From: Brachionus koreanus
Taxonomy: Eukaryota > Rotifera > Eurotatoria > Ploima > Brachionidae
NCBI GenBank assembly: GCA_016987375.1
Contig: PJRA01000509.1
Location: forward strand, 24,424-88,423
Length of the DNA stretch: 64,000 nucleotides
Reading direction: 5' to 3'
The first letter of the stretch is position 1, and the number at the start of each line of letters is the position of its first letter. The notes beneath the pieces were generated by a model. That model saw nothing but the letters and a program-made list of their open reading frames with translations, ran no database searches and was not told the origin of the DNA. Positions 61,075-64,000 of this stretch are shown here, piece after piece. The position numbers were made by a program, and so were the translations under genes.

Positions 61075-61372
61075 TTTAGAAACGAGCGAAGTAAAAATCA
61101 ACATTATTTAATTAATAATTGCTAATTGAAATTTGAAGGCATTAAAAATGTATGACTTGAATGTAACGGAGGCAATCACTATATTGGATAGAGAACAGGG
61201 AGGCTCTCAGAATATCAAAGACAACAATATTAATTTTTTAAGTGTCATTAAAGCAAGCGATTTGCTAAAGCATTTAGTGAGTAGAAAAAAAATCGCACAA
61301 GAAAAAATGGATGAAATTATGGATTTTTTGAATTCTCACTCATTCCAAGCATCTAAAATCATTAGTAGTTGA
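60627..61372 (+). CDS. stand-alone OPRT-like protein C
   Basis: An OPRT-only paralogue with three exons, 60627-60869, 60929-61090 and 61139-61372; 212 residues. The first two exons encode nearly the same protein as paralogue B, with the PRPP loop CLLIEDVVVYGTSILE (Val-Tyr for Thr-Ser) and an intact FKRKEIKDYG loop. The third exon is diverged ([18 protein letters not shown], then VIKASDLLKHL) and lacks the intron found in A and B. There is no decarboxylase half. An altered phosphoribosyltransferase, orotate-binding protein or pseudoenzyme partner of UMPS are all possible; the sequence does not decide. Confidence 0.85.
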
Positions 61373-61953
61373 TAAAAAAATTTGTTATTAAAATCTTCAA
61401 AATTACTGTCTTTTTTTAAATCTAATTTTTTCATATTTTAGTTACAATAAATTGATGATAAAATCAAAAATATAAAAATTTTTGAATTAAGATAACATAA
61501 ATCTAAAAGTGAAATAATTAATTTGAAAATTTTTTGAATTTAACGTTAAATAAACACTTCAAAATCAAAAGAAATAGTTTAAAGAAAATTAATTAAGAAT
61601 ATTCTTTAACCAAAAATAAAAAATAATTTTCAAAAATTCAAAAATCAGTATATAATAATAATTAAAAATATTTGGTTTCCATGGATTGATAAAAAAAAAT
61701 ACAAAGAATGACTAAATATTGGAGAATTTCTTGGCCTTTTGAAAATAAAACGTTATTGAATAATAAAAAGAAATTGAAGATAATTGAATTTCTTTTTATT
61801 GTTTTGATGAACACAAATAGCCAAATATTCGTCTAATAATTTAATATTGTCAAAAAAAAATAATAGAAAAATTCGAATTTTTATATATTTTTTATAAAAT
61901 AATGAAAAAATAAAATATGTGTGTTTCGCCATAAAATTAATCTAATAAATATT
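61373..61953. other. convergent 3' region, OPRT-C and ARF1
   Basis: 581 bp of AT-rich DNA between two gene ends; nothing else seen. Confidence 0.4.
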
Positions 61954-63147
<1,194 letters not shown>

Positions 63148-64000
63148 ATGTCAGATTTGGAAGACATAATTTTGGAGCTTTGTAAGTCTGGGCTGGCTCC
63201 GTTGAATGTGGACGATCTTCGAAAAGTGAAATCAAATTGCAAGTTAAAAATTATTTATTCATTGTTTTTAACAATTTTAAATAAAAATTAAGAAATAACG
63301 ACGACAATTTGAAACTCTGTTTTGAAGTTTTGTTTACACAGTTAAAAAAAGAACATAGTGAGATCCGATTTGCGGCCTTGCAAATTATTGATGTGCTCTT
63401 TCAAAGGTCACATTTATTCCGAGAACTTATTTTAGAGGACTTGCAGCAATTTTTTGAACTGGTTCTAGAAACAAATGCTGACGAGCCACTTCCGGCACCT
63501 AAAAATGCTGCAAACGAGTTAAAAAAACAAGCAGCTAAAATAATCAAAACATGGAATGATAAATTTTCAGCAAATTATAAACGACTACAGATTGGATTTG
63601 ATTATTTAAAAAATTGCAAAAAAATTGATTTTGTTAGTTTTTCACATCAAAATAGCGCCCAGCGTGCCCATGCTCACAAACAAAATGAAAAACAACAAAT
63701 ATTAGCTAATCAAAAATACAGACAAAATGTCGAAGAAATGTCAGGTGAATATTTTAATCCAATTTTTTTACTATTGAATATTTGATCAGATAGATATTTT
63801 TTAATTTGAAGACATAGAGACCGATATTTTAAATTGTATTGAACAGCTTGAACAAAGCATAAAAATCTTGATACCCAGTGAGGATTTATTTTCGAATGAA
63901 GATTTCTTCCCAAGTGAATCAAAAATGACACCCATTCAGCAAGTCACAGACGAAGCTGAAGATGAAAGCGAAGATTCAGATGAGGATTTTGTCGAAGTTC
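63148..64000 (+). CDS. UVSSA: UV-stimulated scaffold protein A (5' part)
   Basis: A transcription-coupled repair factor: it binds stalled RNA polymerase II with CSA/CSB, brings USP7 and recruits TFIIH. Exons 63148-63242, 63293-63744 and 63812 to beyond the window end. About 245 residues are visible. The VHS-like N-terminal domain shows HSEIRFAALQIIDVLFQRSH, FFELVLETNADEPLPAP and WNDKFSANYKRLQIGFDYLK. KKIDF and a basic helix ending VEEMSG follow, then an acidic stretch in exon 3. These follow the human protein in order. The C-terminal DUF2043 part lies outside the window. Confidence 0.93.

Overview
This is a eukaryotic window from a very AT-rich, gene-dense animal genome. The genes have many exons, most introns are about 45-60 bp with GT-AG ends, and all recognisable proteins are metazoan. 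A motile-cilium protein (CCDC113), a codanin-1, secreted ACE-type peptidases and Tc1/mariner, piggyBac-like and non-LTR elements together suggest a small ciliated invertebrate. A rotifer such as Brachionus would fit the composition and intron size, but that assignment is inference. Splice sites were chosen by eye from reading frame and remembered family conservation, and exon lengths were checked for phase.

Layout. 1-3.5 kb: no gene; three small inverted-repeat elements. 3.5-7.5 kb: codanin-1 (+). 8.7-9.9 kb: a beta-1,4-galactosyltransferase (-). 12.9-15.0 kb: a smoothelin-like calponin-homology protein (-). 15-20.5 kb: gene desert with an LTR-retrotransposon remnant, a mariner relic and a GC-richer foldback repeat. 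20.5-22 kb: CCDC113 (-). 22.3-23.1 kb: LINE relic. 24.2-27.4 kb: RNF25 (-) and PRCP (+), divergent. 28.8-33.1 kb: a GALNT (+), CHCHD2/10 (-), MED10 (+) and ANKRD39 (+). 33.6-36.4 kb: a piggyBac-like MITE and a broken-looking Plus3-domain gene holding nested LINE and mariner insertions. 38.2-53.6 kb: three ACE (M2 peptidase) paralogues on the + strand, with importin-9 between the first and second. The third copy has lost both zinc-binding histidines. 53.7-61.4 kb: bifunctional UMP synthase followed by three stand-alone orotate phosphoribosyltransferase (OPRT) paralogues with altered PRPP loops, two of them forming a perfect inverted repeat, plus a Tc1 element. 62-64 kb: ARF1 (-) and the 5' part of UVSSA (+), divergent.

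Most genes are unrelated housekeeping genes: transcription (MED10, UVSSA), nuclear import (IPO9), ubiquitination (RNF25), glycosylation (B4GALT, GALNT), vesicle traffic (ARF1), pyrimidine synthesis (UMPS). Two local expansions stand out: the ACE array (two apparently active enzymes plus one predicted pseudoenzyme, with a gene-conversion tract) and the OPRT cluster beside UMPS. The OPRT cluster is the best candidate for undescribed biology. Its paralogues keep the fold and the orotate-side residues, but replace the Thr-Ser of the PRPP loop with Val-Tyr or Val-Phe.
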